Assembly (NCBI GenBank): GCA_000209465.1
Contig: GL890592.1
Coordinates: 23,962-87,961 of the forward strand
Direction of reading: 5' to 3'
Origin: Lachnospiraceae oral taxon 107 str. F0167
Lineage (GTDB): Bacteria; Bacillota; Clostridia; Lachnospirales; Lachnospiraceae
DNA: 64,000 bases
Position 1 is the stretch's first letter, and each line of letters opens with the position of its first letter. A program made the translations under genes and the position numbers. Positions 43,223-53,091 of the stretch are shown here, one piece after another. The notes under the pieces were generated by a model that made no database searches, was not told where the DNA came from, and saw only the letters and a program-made list of their open reading frames with translations.

Positions 43223-46200
43223 TTACTTCACAAAAGGTATTATCCTTATTTCAAAACCAAATTCCGTATCATTAAATCTATACTTATCTATCACAACCGG
43301 TCCACAGCTGTTTGAACCTATACCGTTTAGAGCATAATCGAGGCAGAGAACTGTGCTGTCAGACTCTTCAAGTTCAAAATTATGTGCCGCTCTTTCAAGC
43401 TCTTCCTGTGTATAAACCGAAGCATTAAATGAGAAAGCTTTTTTAGCCGCTGCCGCTATACCGAACTGCCCATTTGCCAGCTCCACATAATCACAGTCGT
43501 AGTGACTGCCGTTTTCCTGCGGATTTATATAATCTTCATGCATCTCACTCAACTTTGCTCTGTAAATACCATGGCTTGTAGAATGATGTTTATCTCTATA
43601 ACTCTCATAAGGTCCCATACCGAAGTATGCAATATTTTCAAGCTTCTTATCAAGGAATAATCTTATTCCAAATCTTGGTAAGTCAGGAAACTCTTCATCC
43701 TTTACAACTTTGATAGAAGATGTTATTCCTCCCATACAGTCGATTTTCCAAACAATATCCGCATCCAATATCTTTTGAATACTTGCAGCAGACATAGAAG
43801 TTTTTACAGATATCTCAACACACTTTTCCGACTGTATAATATCTGTTTCATAAGCTCTTACATATGCTTCATTATACTTTGCCTTCTTCCATTCAATCTT
43901 TGCATACATATCATTATCTGTAGGTGCTCTCCAAATATTAAGTTCCATAGGTCTGTTGATATATTCTCTTCCTGCAAATACCAAAGATTCAAACATTCCG
44001 TTTTTCTTGCTGTAAGTATAGGTAAATGACTGTCCCTTAATAATTACCGATGTATCATCTTCTGCAACTTCCATATCTGATAAAGTAATTTCTCTATCCA
44101 GCCATCTAAGCGCATTTTGATTTCTTCCGTCTGTATTTTTAATCTTTACTTCATCAAATCCAAGTTCATATCCCTTTTGTATTAATGGCATTTCTTTTTT
44201 AAGTTTATAAATAAGCTTAAGGAATACCTTGCCCTTATTTGGAATCTTTATATTAAGCTCCAGCTCCTTCTCACTATGTGACTTGATGGATGGAAGTTCC
44301 AAAACACCTGACTCAACAACTATTCCGTCGCAATTTACTTCATAAAAAACATCTACAAAGTCCTTTAAATCATCAAAATCCATATAGTTGTGAAGTATCA
44401 GCTTTCCGCTTTCCTCATTATATGAAACCACTCTTGCAGGCCTGTAAACATTCTTATATTCTAAGAGTCCTGTATGAGGTCTTCTATCCGGATATACCAG
44501 TCCGTCCATACAGAAGTTTAAGTCATGTACAATTTCTCCATGGTCACCGCCATAGTAGTACATAGCTTTGTCGTTTTCGGCTTTCCCCTTATATATTGCA
44601 TGATCACACCACTCCCATACAAAACCTCCACACATAAGGTCATTTCCTTGAATAAGCTCAAAATAATCCTCAAAATCTCCCGGTCCGTTTCCCATACTGT
44701 GGCAATACTCCACCAACAAGAACGGCTTGCTTGCGTCATTGTTTAGATACTCTCTGATTTCATCAAGTTTCGGATACATTCTGCTGTATATATCCAGATG
44801 ATTATAATTATATACCACATCATAGTTTCTGTATCTTGCACTCTCATACTGTGTAATTCTTGAAGGATCAAACTCCTTTGTCCACTTAAGTGCCTTTTCA
44901 AAATTGCATCCGTAGGCACTCTCATTTCCCATTGACCACATTATGATGGAAGGTCTGTTCTTATCTCTTTGTACCATAAGCTTTACTCTGTCAAGAATAG
45001 ATTCTTCCCATGCAGGATCATCTGCTATTTTCTCATTCCATCTTTTGAATCTGTTATAATCATTATCCTCTTTTCTATAGAGCATAACCGGTCCATGTGC
45101 CTCAATATCCGCCTCATCAATAACCATAAATCCAAACTTATCACATAGCTGATAAAAATACGGGGAATTTGGATAATGACTGCTTCTGATAGCATTAAAA
45201 TTATGCTGCTTCATCAAAGTAAGGTCTGTCATCAGTTGTTCCATACCTATAGTAAATCCTGTTACAGGATCCGAGTCATGTCTGTTAACTCCTCTAAACT
45301 TTATATTTTGATTATTAAAATAAAGTACCTTATCAAGGATCTCAACACTTCTAAATCCTACATACTCAATAATAACTTCATTTTCTGTTTCAAGTATAAA
45401 GGTATAAAGATATGGATTTTCAGTATTCCAAAGAACAGGATCCAAAACTTCAAACTCAATGCTTCCGCTTTTATCTATTTCGCCTCTTGCTGTTTCATTT
45501 CCTGCTTTATCCTCAAGAGCTATTTTCACCCTTACCCGATCTGTAAGTTCAATATCCAGTTTTAGCTTTCCTTCTTCTGTACTTACTTTATAATCTCTTA
45601 TAGCAGCCTCCGGTCTTTTTAAGATATATACATCTCTGAAAATTCCGGTCATACGGAACTTATCCTGATCCTCAAGGTAAGAACCGTCACACCATTTCAT
45701 TACCAAAACAGCAATAGTATTCTTTCCGTCTTTTATTACATCCGTAATATCAAATTCACTTGTAGCATGAGGTACCTGACTGTAGCCCACATATGAACTG
45801 TTTATCCACAAATAAAATGAACTGTCCACACCTTCAAAATTCAAAAATGCTTTTTTAGCTTTCTCATCCTCACTATAATTAAATTCATAGACATAAGCTC
45901 CACATGGAATATCCTGTGGCAAATATGGCGGATCAAAGGGAAAAGGATATTTGATATTTGTATACTGATGACAGTCATAACCCTCATTCTGCCATACTCC
46001 GGGCACTTTCATATCTACATATTCGGATACATCAAATCCCGGTTTATAAAACTCTTCCTTTACATAATAGATACTCTCAAAATACTTAAACTTCCATATA
46101 CCGTTTAAAAACTGAATCCTGTCTGAGCTTTCTCGATGCTCCACAAGATTATCCATTCTCTTTGAAGCCGGAATATAATATGCTCTTGCAGGCATAGTGT

Positions 46201-46246
46201 TCTCATGTAAAACACTCAGATCCTCATAATAACGCGGTACAATCAT
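43223..46246 (-). CDS. lacZ: Beta-galactosidase (GH2, LacZ type)
   Basis: 1007 residues, close to the 1024 of E. coli LacZ, with all five GH2/LacZ domains. Seen: N-terminal sugar-binding domain (WKFKYFESIYYVKEEFYKPG), the catalytic barrel with RSSHYPNSPYFYQLCDKFG, acid/base Glu in IIMWSMGNESAYG, nucleophile Glu in PFLLVEYCHSMGNGPGD, and FVWEWCDHAIY. The C-terminal small-chain domain includes RAPTDNDMYAKIEW and FGMGPYESYRDKH. It cleaves lactose to glucose and galactose in the cytosol. AGGAGGT lies upstream of the ATG at 46246. It leads the operon, and a divergent AraC-type gene probably controls it. Confidence 0.95.
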   Translation of the reverse strand: MIVPRYYEDLSVLHENTMPARAYYIPASKRMDNLVEHRESSDRIQFLNGIWKFKYFESIYYVKEEFYKPGFDVSEYVDMKVPGVWQNEGYDCHQYTNIKYPFPFDPPYLPQDIPCGAYVYEFNYSEDEKAKKAFLNFEGVDSSFYLWINSSYVGYSQVPHATSEFDITDVIKDGKNTIAVLVMKWCDGSYLEDQDKFRMTGIFRDVYILKRPEAAIRDYKVSTEEGKLKLDIELTDRVRVKIALEDKAGNETARGEIDKSGSIEFEVLDPVLWNTENPYLYTFILETENEVIIEYVGFRSVEILDKVLYFNNQNIKFRGVNRHDSDPVTGFTIGMEQLMTDLTLMKQHNFNAIRSSHYPNSPYFYQLCDKFGFMVIDEADIEAHGPVMLYRKEDNDYNRFKRWNEKIADDPAWEESILDRVKLMVQRDKNRPSIIMWSMGNESAYGCNFEKALKWTKEFDPSRITQYESARYRNYDVVYNYNHLDIYSRMYPKLDEIREYLNNDASKPFLLVEYCHSMGNGPGDFEDYFELIQGNDLMCGGFVWEWCDHAIYKGKAENDKAMYYYGGDHGEIVHDLNFCMDGLVYPDRRPHTGLLEYKNVYRPARVVSYNEESGKLILHNYMDFDDLKDFVDVFYEVNCDGIVVESGVLELPSIKSHSEKELELNIKIPNKGKVFLKLIYKLKKEMPLIQKGYELGFDEVKIKNTDGRNQNALRWLDREITLSDMEVAEDDTSVIIKGQSFTYTYSKKNGMFESLVFAGREYINRPMELNIWRAPTDNDMYAKIEWKKAKYNEAYVRAYETDIIQSEKCVEISVKTSMSAASIQKILDADIVWKIDCMGGITSSIKVVKDEEFPDLPRFGIRLFLDKKLENIAYFGMGPYESYRDKHHSTSHGIYRAKLSEMHEDYINPQENGSHYDCDYVELANGQFGIAAAAKKAFSFNASVYTQEELERAAHNFELEESDSTVLCLDYALNGIGSNSCGPVVIDKYRFNDTEFGFEIRIIPFVK

Positions 46247-46276
46247 TTTAACCTCCTTTTATATGAACAATATCAT

Positions 46277-46306
46277 ACTATAATATTTAATTTTACTTTC
46301 GCACAA
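46277..46306 (-). promoter_or_regulatory. Candidate lacZ promoter
   Basis: On the minus strand TTGTGC (46306-46301) and TATAGT (46282-46277) are spaced by 18 bases, 31 bases from the lacZ start. Both hexamers are imperfect, which fits dependence on the divergent AraC-type activator. A TATAAT at 46365-46370 on the plus strand could serve the regulator gene. Confidence 0.38.
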
Positions 46307-46415
46307 CTTCTGGTTATTTTTATTCTAATGTTTTTATACACTTTTTTCTATAAACTATAATGGATATAATATGCACAAAATGATACAATTATAAAAACAC
46401 TGATTAGGAGGTCTT

Positions 46416-47273
46416 ATGTATTTAAATTGCGGTTATATGCACAATTCCGCCATAGACTTTAAAGACAAATCAAAGCCGCTTATTGTCGGAAGCTGTGGTA
46501 CTTATCGTCTGCTCACTACACCAAAACTTCCTACTTACCGACCTCGTGGGCGACTTGACTATCAACTCATTTATATAAGTGCAGGGCAGGTATATTTTCA
46601 TTTTGATAATAAGGAAAATGAAACAGTTATTAAAGCCGGAAATATGGTTTTGTTTCGCCCGAAGGAATTTCAAAAATATGAATACTATGGTATTGATAAA
46701 ACGCAAGTGTATTGGGTTCATTTCACAGGAAGTGATGTCAAAAATATATTGAGGAAATACGGCATTAAAGATGATTTACATTATTTCTTTGTAGGTACAT
46801 CTTTGGAATATGAAAGAATTTATAAAAAAATGATCTCAGAGTTGCAGCGTTGTCAGAATAATTATGAAGAAATGCTCTCAATCCTTATGCGCCAGCTACT
46901 TATCTGCATACATAGAGAACTTCAAAAAGAAAGAAAGATTTCGGATATTTATCTGGACAATGAAATGGATATGGCGACTCAGTATTTCACTGATAACTAC
47001 AGTAGTGATATCAGTATTGAAGAGTATGCCTCTTCAAGAGGTATGAGTATCAGCTGGTTTATAAGAAATTTCAAAAAATTTACCGGTATCACTCCTATGC
47101 ATTTTATTGTTTCAACCAGAATTTCCAATGCACAGCTGCTTCTTGAAACCACTAAATACTCAATATCCGAAATATCAAGAATTGTAGGATATGATAATCC
47201 GCTCTACTTTAGCAGACTTTTTCACAAGGTAAAGGGATTTGCTCCATCAGAGTACAGGAAAAGTATAAAATAA
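46416..47273 (+). CDS. AraC-family transcriptional regulator of the lac operon
   Basis: 285 residues. An N-terminal cupin-like sugar-sensing domain (RLDYQLIYISAGQVYFHFDN, NMVLFRPKEFQKYEYYG) is followed by two AraC helix-turn-helix motifs at about 190-283 (ISIEEYASSRGMSISWFIRN and ISEISRIVGYDNPLYFSRLF), ending in FAPSEYRKS. Members of this subgroup activate genes for sugar use upon binding the sugar. The gene diverges from lacZ across 169 bases and has TAGGAGGTC before its ATG. It is followed directly by a strong terminator. Confidence 0.93.
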   Translation: MYLNCGYMHNSAIDFKDKSKPLIVGSCGTYRLLTTPKLPTYRPRGRLDYQLIYISAGQVYFHFDNKENETVIKAGNMVLFRPKEFQKYEYYGIDKTQVYWVHFTGSDVKNILRKYGIKDDLHYFFVGTSLEYERIYKKMISELQRCQNNYEEMLSILMRQLLICIHRELQKERKISDIYLDNEMDMATQYFTDNYSSDISIEEYASSRGMSISWFIRNFKKFTGITPMHFIVSTRISNAQLLLETTKYSISEISRIVGYDNPLYFSRLFHKVKGFAPSEYRKSIK

Positions 47274-47275
47274 TA

Positions 47276-47318
47276 AAAAGCTGTAGAAAATATCAATAAA
47301 TATTTTTCTACAGCTTTT
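47276..47318. terminator. Bidirectional terminator
   Basis: AAAAGCTGTAGAAAA at 47276-47290 pairs perfectly with TTTTCTACAGCTTTT at 47304-47318 over 15 bp. It lies between the AraC-type gene and the convergent chromate transporter pair, with A/T runs on both ends of the stem. Confidence 0.92.
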
Positions 47319-47321
47319 GTT

Positions 47322-47879
47322 TTATAGAAATATTATATTGTATAAGAGATTTAATAAACCTGCCAAAACCATTACAAATATAGGATTCTTTTTATATTTT
47401 ATCAAAAGTACCAAACATATTACAAATATAAACAACATATGTAATCTAAGGTTTTCTAATATAAATTCATTCAATCCAAAGGCTGATTGCAATATCTTTA
47501 TTCCGGATATTGCAATCAAAACCACTACCGCCGGTCTTAAAACAGAAAGTATTGTTTGCAGTATAGTGAGCTTTTTATATTTCATATACATCCATGACAG
47601 AAAAATCAAAAGCAGACTGGCAGGAAGTATACAACCAAAAGTAGCAACCAATGCACCCGGTATTCCACCTATTCTGATACCTACAAAGGTAGCTGAATTT
47701 ACTGCGATAGGTCCGGGTGTCATCTGTGATATGGTAATAAGATCCGTAAACTCTTCCAAAGTAAGCCAATGGTATGTATCCACCACTTCACTCTGGATGA
47801 TGGGCATTGCCGCATAACCTCCGCCAAAACTGAAGGCTCCTATTTTTAAAAAACTTATAAACAATTTTAGATAAATCAT
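47322..47879 (-). CDS. Chromate transporter family protein, second half-size subunit
   Basis: 185 residues with about six membrane segments and the CHR-family N-terminal signature FLKIGAFSFGGGYAAMPIIQ, then ITISQMTPGPIAVNSATFVG. Half-size CHR proteins are encoded in pairs and work as heterodimers with opposite topology. Its ATG overlaps the stop of the first half gene (ATGA, 47876-47879). CHR proteins export chromate or sulfate-like anions; in anaerobes the real substrate is often uncertain. Confidence 0.9.
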   Translation of the reverse strand: MIYLKLFISFLKIGAFSFGGGYAAMPIIQSEVVDTYHWLTLEEFTDLITISQMTPGPIAVNSATFVGIRIGGIPGALVATFGCILPASLLLIFLSWMYMKYKKLTILQTILSVLRPAVVVLIAISGIKILQSAFGLNEFILENLRLHMLFIFVICLVLLIKYKKNPIFVMVLAGLLNLLYNIIFL

Positions 47880-48436
47880 TTACTTTTCTCCACATTTCTT
47901 GATAATAAGGCCTTTATAATTCCTACTAAAATACAGACTAATATAATATATACCACATTTACTTTCAAATAAAAATTGAGAACAAAGGCTGTCAACATTA
48001 TAATGATATTAAAAAAGCCCTTCTTTACTATATCCGCTCCCATCTGACAGCTTACAGAAGCAATCACGGCACCTACTCCAGCCTGCATGCCTTCAAGCAT
48101 ATATGCAATAAATCTGTTATCCCTAAACATAACATAAAACATTGATATAACAGAAATTATCAAAAACGGAGGAATAACGGTGGCAAATATTGCCACTATA
48201 ACTCCCGCTATCCCTGCAATCTTATAACCGACCACAATAGCTCCGTTTACAGCAATGGCTCCCGGTGCAGACTGTGCAATAGCCACCAAATCAAGCATCT
48301 CATCATTTTCAATCCAATTATATTCATCTACAAACTTTTTCTTCATCAGAGTAACTATTACATACCCCCCACCAAAGGTAAATGCACTCAAGTACAGAGT
48401 CGAAATAAAAAGTTTTATAAGAACTTTTCTATTCAT
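47876..48436 (-). CDS. Chromate transporter family protein, first half-size subunit
   Basis: 186 residues with the same CHR motifs as its partner: STLYLSAFTFGGGYVIVTLM and VAIAQSAPGAIAVNGAIVVG. It has about six hydrophobic segments. The start overlaps the end of the aldo/keto reductase gene by 8 bases, so the three genes form one operon. Together with the 185-residue partner it would make one complete anion transporter. Confidence 0.9.
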   Translation of the reverse strand: MNRKVLIKLFISTLYLSAFTFGGGYVIVTLMKKKFVDEYNWIENDEMLDLVAIAQSAPGAIAVNGAIVVGYKIAGIAGVIVAIFATVIPPFLIISVISMFYVMFRDNRFIAYMLEGMQAGVGAVIASVSCQMGADIVKKGFFNIIIMLTAFVLNFYLKVNVVYIILVCILVGIIKALLSRNVEKSK

Positions 48437-49427
48437 ATTCTTTTACTATCTCATCTATTTTCTTTAATTCTTCCTCACTGAAACAAACCTTATTTATAGC
48501 CGCTATATTATCAAGTACCTGTGATGACTTTGAGGCACCTATAAGTACTGAAGTCACTATACCGTCTCTAAGTACCCAGGCAAGTGCCATCTGTGCAAGG
48601 CTCTGATCTCTTTCTTTTGCAATATCATTTAATTTGCTTATTGCTTCCATTTTCTTTGTCGTCAGATTATCTTCCTTTAAAAATCTTCCGTCAGTTACTA
48701 TTCTGCTGTCTGAAGGTATTCCATTAAGATATCTGTCGGTTAAAAGTCCCTGTGCAAGAGGGCTGAATGAGATAATTCCCTTTTTTAACTTTGCTGCCAT
48801 ATCTTTTAGACCGTTATTTTCAATGGTTCTGTCAAATATTGAATATCTGTTTTGATTTATTATAAAAGGAACCTTAAGCTCGTCTAATATCTTTGTAGCC
48901 TGCTTTAATGTTTCACCGTCATAGTTTGAAAGTCCCACATATAATGCCTTACCGCTACTTACTATCTGTGCCAGTGCGCCACAGGTCTCTTCAAGCGGAG
49001 TGTTCTTATCCATTCTGTGATGATAAAAGATATCCACATATTCAAGTCCCATTCTCTTTAGGCTTTGGTCAATACTTGCTATCAGATATTTTCTGCTTCC
49101 CCAGTCGCCATAAGGACCTTCCCACATAGTATATCCGGCCTTGCTACTGATAATCATTTCATCTCTGTACTTAGAAAGTTCTTCTTTCAGTATTATTCCG
49201 AAATTTTTCTCCGCACTTCCAGGTGCAGGTCCGTAGTTATTTGCCAAATCAAAATGAGTGATACCATTGTCAAAGGCTGTAAATAAAATATCCTTCATAG
49301 TTTCAAGATTGGAAAAATCCCCGAAATTATGCCAAAGCCCCAGTGATACCAATGGCAACTTTAAACCGCTGCTTCCACAATGAGCATATCTCATTTGCTC
49401 ATATCTGTCCTCCATTGCAAAATACAT
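48429..49427 (-). CDS. Aldo/keto reductase, YghZ/GprA-like
   Basis: 332 residues from ATG 49427, which has AGGAGT at 49432-49437; an ATG five codons upstream is possible but lacks a site. It matches the aldo/keto reductase subgroup of YghZ (glyceraldehyde-3-phosphate/methylglyoxal reductases): THFDLANNYGPAPGSAEKNFG with the catalytic Asp and Tyr, SSKAGYTMWEGPYGDWGS with the catalytic Lys, DIFYHHRMD with the His, and IIGASK-type NADP-binding residues near the C-terminus (SVLIGASKSSQVLDN). It reduces small aldehydes with NADPH, probably in detoxification. It is the gene before the chromate transporter pair. Confidence 0.92.
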   Translation of the reverse strand: MYFAMEDRYEQMRYAHCGSSGLKLPLVSLGLWHNFGDFSNLETMKDILFTAFDNGITHFDLANNYGPAPGSAEKNFGIILKEELSKYRDEMIISSKAGYTMWEGPYGDWGSRKYLIASIDQSLKRMGLEYVDIFYHHRMDKNTPLEETCGALAQIVSSGKALYVGLSNYDGETLKQATKILDELKVPFIINQNRYSIFDRTIENNGLKDMAAKLKKGIISFSPLAQGLLTDRYLNGIPSDSRIVTDGRFLKEDNLTTKKMEAISKLNDIAKERDQSLAQMALAWVLRDGIVTSVLIGASKSSQVLDNIAAINKVCFSEEELKKIDEIVKEYE

Positions 49428-49445
49428 AAAAACTCCTTTCAAATA

Positions 49446-50105
49446 TCAATTTTCAAATTCCTTGAACATTATTAAAAAAATCACTGTCATCATTCCTGCC
49501 GCAAATAAAATAGCCTTTTCAGCAAAAAAATTAACAGCAAAATATCCCATCATAGTACCTATAACAAATACAAATATACAGATATAATAGTAAAGCCCTT
49601 TTTCAAGTGCAGACTTATCATTAGTTTTTATTCCACGATACAGATTCTGTGTTCCACTTTTTAGATTTCCAGTACACATAGTAGTTGCCATAGCTGTACC
49701 TCTAACCTTTGGAAATGTGGCAAACTGTATTCCTGATATCATAGATATTATTGAATTGGCTATTTGGTTCATATCTTGAGGCAAAAAAGCTACAAACACA
49801 AATGCAGCTATCTCAAATACTACTATTATCTGTCTCCAATGTATAATATTAATCTTTTCTTTTCTGTACTTTATTATTTCACATATAGCCACACCTATGG
49901 CAAAGGACAATATCGGTATAAGATAATTTATTGAATCTAAAAACTTGCCTTCACATATCTTTAATGTCATCAATATTATATTACCCGTTTCGGCATTTGC
50001 AAAAACCTTTCCACGGTTTATATATGAATAAGCATCCATAAAACCGCCCGAGAGCGCCAAAAATACCCCTACCATTATGGACTCTGATATCTGCCATCTT
50101 TTCAT
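49446..50105 (-). CDS. YoaK family (DUF1275) membrane protein
   Basis: 219 residues with six hydrophobic segments and the DUF1275 signature GGFMDAYSYINRGKVFANAETGN split over TM1-2, plus MCTGNLKSGTQNLYRG in the centre. The start at 50105 has GGAGA at 50111-50115. The function is not established; members are proposed permeases. It lies 18 bases upstream of the aldo/keto reductase on the same strand, so it may be the first gene of that operon. Confidence 0.85.
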   Translation of the reverse strand: MKRWQISESIMVGVFLALSGGFMDAYSYINRGKVFANAETGNIILMTLKICEGKFLDSINYLIPILSFAIGVAICEIIKYRKEKINIIHWRQIIVVFEIAAFVFVAFLPQDMNQIANSIISMISGIQFATFPKVRGTAMATTMCTGNLKSGTQNLYRGIKTNDKSALEKGLYYYICIFVFVIGTMMGYFAVNFFAEKAILFAAGMMTVIFLIMFKEFEN

Positions 50106-50236
50106 TTTAATCTCCATTCTACCGCATGAGAACGACACAAATAGTGATGCAAAGCATTTTTCACACTATCCCCCTTCCTATAAAATAATACCTCTTTATT
50201 TTAAACCATAATATAACTAAATAAAAGCAATAAAAA

Positions 50237-50257
50237 ATAGCGAGATAAACTCGCTAT
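50237..50257 (-). terminator. Intrinsic terminator of the lipoprotein array
   Basis: ATAGCGAG at 50237-50244 pairs with CTCGCTAT at 50250-50257 around a 5-base loop. On the minus strand it is followed by TTTTTATTGC. It ends transcription of the lipoprotein gene at 50264. Confidence 0.9.
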
Positions 50258-50263
50258 AATTTT

Positions 50264-50998
50264 TTATCTTAATGCTGTAAATGTATCCAGTGCCTTTTGT
50301 GCTCTTTCTTCAGAAATACTGCTGGCTGTAATAATCGCCATAAAGTTTCCGGACTTTATATAAATCTGTTTTCTATATACCGTATAATCTCCGGTAGTAT
50401 CTGTTGCACTCATTGCAATGGTTTCCTTACCTGTAAACATAGCCTTGCCGCTCTCTACACTGACATTTACCATACCGGCTGCCTTATACTGCTCCTGCAG
50501 TCTTGCCACCACTTTTTCAAGCTCTGTCTCATTCTCAAAAGGAGTGCCCATTTTTTCAATAACCACATTTACATTGCTGACACCTGTTCCGTTCTCACTT
50601 GTAGCATATACATCCATATATATACTTTCATCAGCCACTTCCTCCGAGATACCCGACTGCTTTATAAAAATATCTCTCATTTGGGCAATATTTTCTCTGG
50701 TTTCCATCTTATAATTATTTGCAGGTGCATCAAATTTGATATTAAAAACCTCATTTGTATATACGGAATTTTCTTTTCTTCCTCTATAATACTGTATATC
50801 TTCTTCTGTATGAGTATCTTGTTTTAAAACCTCCGCCTGTGTAGTTGTCTCCTCTGTAGTAGGTTCTTCTGTAGTTGTCTCTTCTACAGTTGATTCAGCC
50901 TGTGTGCTTTCAGCTAAAGTCTCCGCCTTGGTTCCCCCACTGCATGCTGTTACTGCCAATGTTAAAAATAACAAGGCTGCAAAAATATTTTTCTTCAT
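50264..50998 (-). CDS. Array lipoprotein 1 (single repeated domain)
   Basis: 244 residues from ATG 50998. A lipoprotein signal ends in lipobox VTAC near residue 19, followed by a Thr/Glu-rich linker (repeats of TTEEPTTEE type). The mature domain has the array signature SVYTNEVFNIKFDAPANNYK, then a predicted helix, a strand IYMDVYATSENG, and a C-terminal AQKALDTFTAL. The same pattern recurs seven more times in the next genes. I do not recognise the family. It is the last gene of the array and is followed by a strong terminator. Confidence 0.82.
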   Translation of the reverse strand: MKKNIFAALLFLTLAVTACSGGTKAETLAESTQAESTVEETTTEEPTTEETTTQAEVLKQDTHTEEDIQYYRGRKENSVYTNEVFNIKFDAPANNYKMETRENIAQMRDIFIKQSGISEEVADESIYMDVYATSENGTGVSNVNVVIEKMGTPFENETELEKVVARLQEQYKAAGMVNVSVESGKAMFTGKETIAMSATDTTGDYTVYRKQIYIKSGNFMAIITASSISEERAQKALDTFTALR

Positions 50999-51130
50999 AT
51001 CACTTCTCCGTGTAATAATCAATTTTGAACATTGTAAAATTGAAATGTTTTTAATTACAATGAGATATTACAACAATGTGATTAAAATGTAAATATTTTT
51101 TTAAACAAGCTTATATAATAATTAAGATAT

Positions 51131-52306
51131 TTACCGTATTTTTTTATAAAGAGGGGGATTTCTCATCATATCCTTTGCAAAATATGCCTGCTCCAATGTA
51201 GCAAAATCCATATATACTATATGATGTAACAAATCCCTGCAATTTTCATAAATAGCTGTATAATATTTTCTGACATCTGTATCATCTATATCTATTATAA
51301 TCAAATAAGATTCTATACCCTCTTCATCTACTCTAAGCATAATATCAATCATATTTATTTCGCTGTGAGAGTTTCCAAAAGCTTTCAGTCTTCTTTTTAT
51401 TGCCAATACTTCTTCATTATCTGCGGGATATCCCAAAAGATTCTTTTCTCCACCCTTTGCGACCTTTCTTTCTATCTTAGCCTCACCGAATTCACTTTTA
51501 TAGCCTGATGAATTAACTATACTTTCTATACTTTTTGAGTTCATATAGAATGAATGTGGTCCATAAGGATTGATAATAAAGCCTTCACTGCTATTTAAAA
51601 AGCCTAAAATATCAGGAAATCTTACAATTACAGTCTGCTGTTTCCAATCGGTCAAAGTATTATCCGCCCAATTTTTCACCGCAATCCAATCTGTAAATAC
51701 AGGCAGTGCATTTATCCCTCCTTCAAGTCCGATACCGTATACATCTATTTTGGTATCTTCTTTTAGAGTAATTTCTCCTCTGCCCTCTATATTTCCGGAT
51801 ATACTTACAGGCAGCAAATAATGTGCCCTGACCATTTCACGGAAAAACAAATTTATAAAATCTTCATCTGTATATGTATCTTCATATTCATATAAAAGTC
51901 CAAGTATATAGGGATTTTCAGCAGCCCTATTTACATCCGCTTCTATCTGATATTCAATATTTGTAATCAAAGCATATTTAAAGTCTGAGGTATTCCCCTT
52001 CATACCTTCAAAGAAAAGTTCTGCGTATGAATCTTTTATAAACTCAAGTTCATTATCTGCCTTATCTTTAATTTTTGCAATTTTAAGATGTAATATTTTG
52101 CCGTTCTTAAATAAGAGAGTAACTTCCTCCTTTCCTACCGTACCGCAGACAAAGCCCTCCAAAAAAATACCCTCTGTATTTTCTGTATTTACTGATTTTA
52201 CCACCATGGTAAATCTGTTTTTCTCTGTTTTTTGTGTATTTATATTTGCTTTATTATCATTATTTTCCTTTTTTGAAAAAGCCTCTTTTATTTTATCCCA
52301 AAACAT
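51131..52306 (-). CDS. SseB-like protein
   Basis: 391 residues, cytosolic, with no signal peptide. An N-terminal beta-barrel-like part (NRFTMVVKSVNTENTEGIFL, EEVTLLFKNGKILHL) resembles an EF-Tu domain 2 fold. The centre has the SseB N-domain pattern LPVFTDWIAVKNWAD, VIVRFPDILGFLNSSEGFII and NPYGPHSFYMN. The C-terminal 100 residues (INMIDIMLRVDEEGIESYLI, HIVYMDFATLEQAYFAKDMM) fit SseB_C, ending in NPPLYKK. SseB-type proteins are of unclear biochemical role, described from enhanced serine sensitivity. It sits 1 base after the lipoprotein gene upstream and is the only non-lipoprotein in the array. Confidence 0.78.
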   Translation of the reverse strand: MFWDKIKEAFSKKENNDNKANINTQKTEKNRFTMVVKSVNTENTEGIFLEGFVCGTVGKEEVTLLFKNGKILHLKIAKIKDKADNELEFIKDSYAELFFEGMKGNTSDFKYALITNIEYQIEADVNRAAENPYILGLLYEYEDTYTDEDFINLFFREMVRAHYLLPVSISGNIEGRGEITLKEDTKIDVYGIGLEGGINALPVFTDWIAVKNWADNTLTDWKQQTVIVRFPDILGFLNSSEGFIINPYGPHSFYMNSKSIESIVNSSGYKSEFGEAKIERKVAKGGEKNLLGYPADNEEVLAIKRRLKAFGNSHSEINMIDIMLRVDEEGIESYLIIIDIDDTDVRKYYTAIYENCRDLLHHIVYMDFATLEQAYFAKDMMRNPPLYKKIR

Positions 52307-52307
52307 A

Positions 52308-52979
52308 CTACTCTGCCTTTGTGAACATATCCATTCCCGTCTTAGCTAAATTTGCATCCGTTGTGACATAGACAATATTTACTATACGATCTCCCGACTT
52401 TATAAAAGCCTGTATATTATACTGTGTTACATCACCTGAAGTTACTTCATTGTAAATACATGGTACATCCTCACCAAGTAATTTTGTGGTTGCTATTTCT
52501 AACTTTGCATTCTCAACTTTATACTCTTCATTTATTTTCTTTTGTTCCTCGACTGTTTTTTCCATATAGCCTTGAATATCTGTGATTTCAGGATTTAATA
52601 TACCAAGCATTGCTATTTTTGTATAAGCACTGTCATAGGCATACATATCCATATACCCTTCAGGACTTTCCTGCCCTATAGCTGAAAGTTCCTCTTCTCC
52701 TGCCAGATTCATATTATTGGCTGCGGCGTCAAACTTTATATTCAAAGCTTTGTTTGTATAAACATTACCATCCGCCACTCCTTTTAATTCACCTATATCT
52801 TTTGTGCTTTCATTCTTTTTATCGAACTCTGTAAGAGACTCTACCATTGTTTCGCTGCTCTTTGTTACGGCAACACTTTCACTTGCAGCTGTTGTTTGTG
52901 CTTTTTCCTTACCTGCACATGCTGTTAACACCAATATTGATGCTATAGCAAATACTGTTAACTTAAATTTCTTTCTCAT
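52308..52979 (-). CDS. Array lipoprotein 2 (single repeated domain)
   Basis: 223 residues, lipobox LTAC near residue 21. The mature domain has GNVYTNKALNIKFDAAANNM, EGYMDMYAYDSAY, and the end AKTGMDMFTKAE, the shared pattern of this cluster. TGGAGGA precedes the ATG. One base separates it from the SseB-like gene, so those two are coupled. It has no known function; a lipid-anchored binding domain is plausible. Confidence 0.82.
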   Translation of the reverse strand: MRKKFKLTVFAIASILVLTACAGKEKAQTTAASESVAVTKSSETMVESLTEFDKKNESTKDIGELKGVADGNVYTNKALNIKFDAAANNMNLAGEEELSAIGQESPEGYMDMYAYDSAYTKIAMLGILNPEITDIQGYMEKTVEEQKKINEEYKVENAKLEIATTKLLGEDVPCIYNEVTSGDVTQYNIQAFIKSGDRIVNIVYVTTDANLAKTGMDMFTKAE

Positions 52980-53091
52980 ATTTCCTCCAATTTAAAATGA
53001 TTTTTTTATAATGATTATACAAGACAAAATATACTAAAGCTTTATACATTGCATTAAGTTTTTATTTAAAATAAGCGAATATAATATATAA

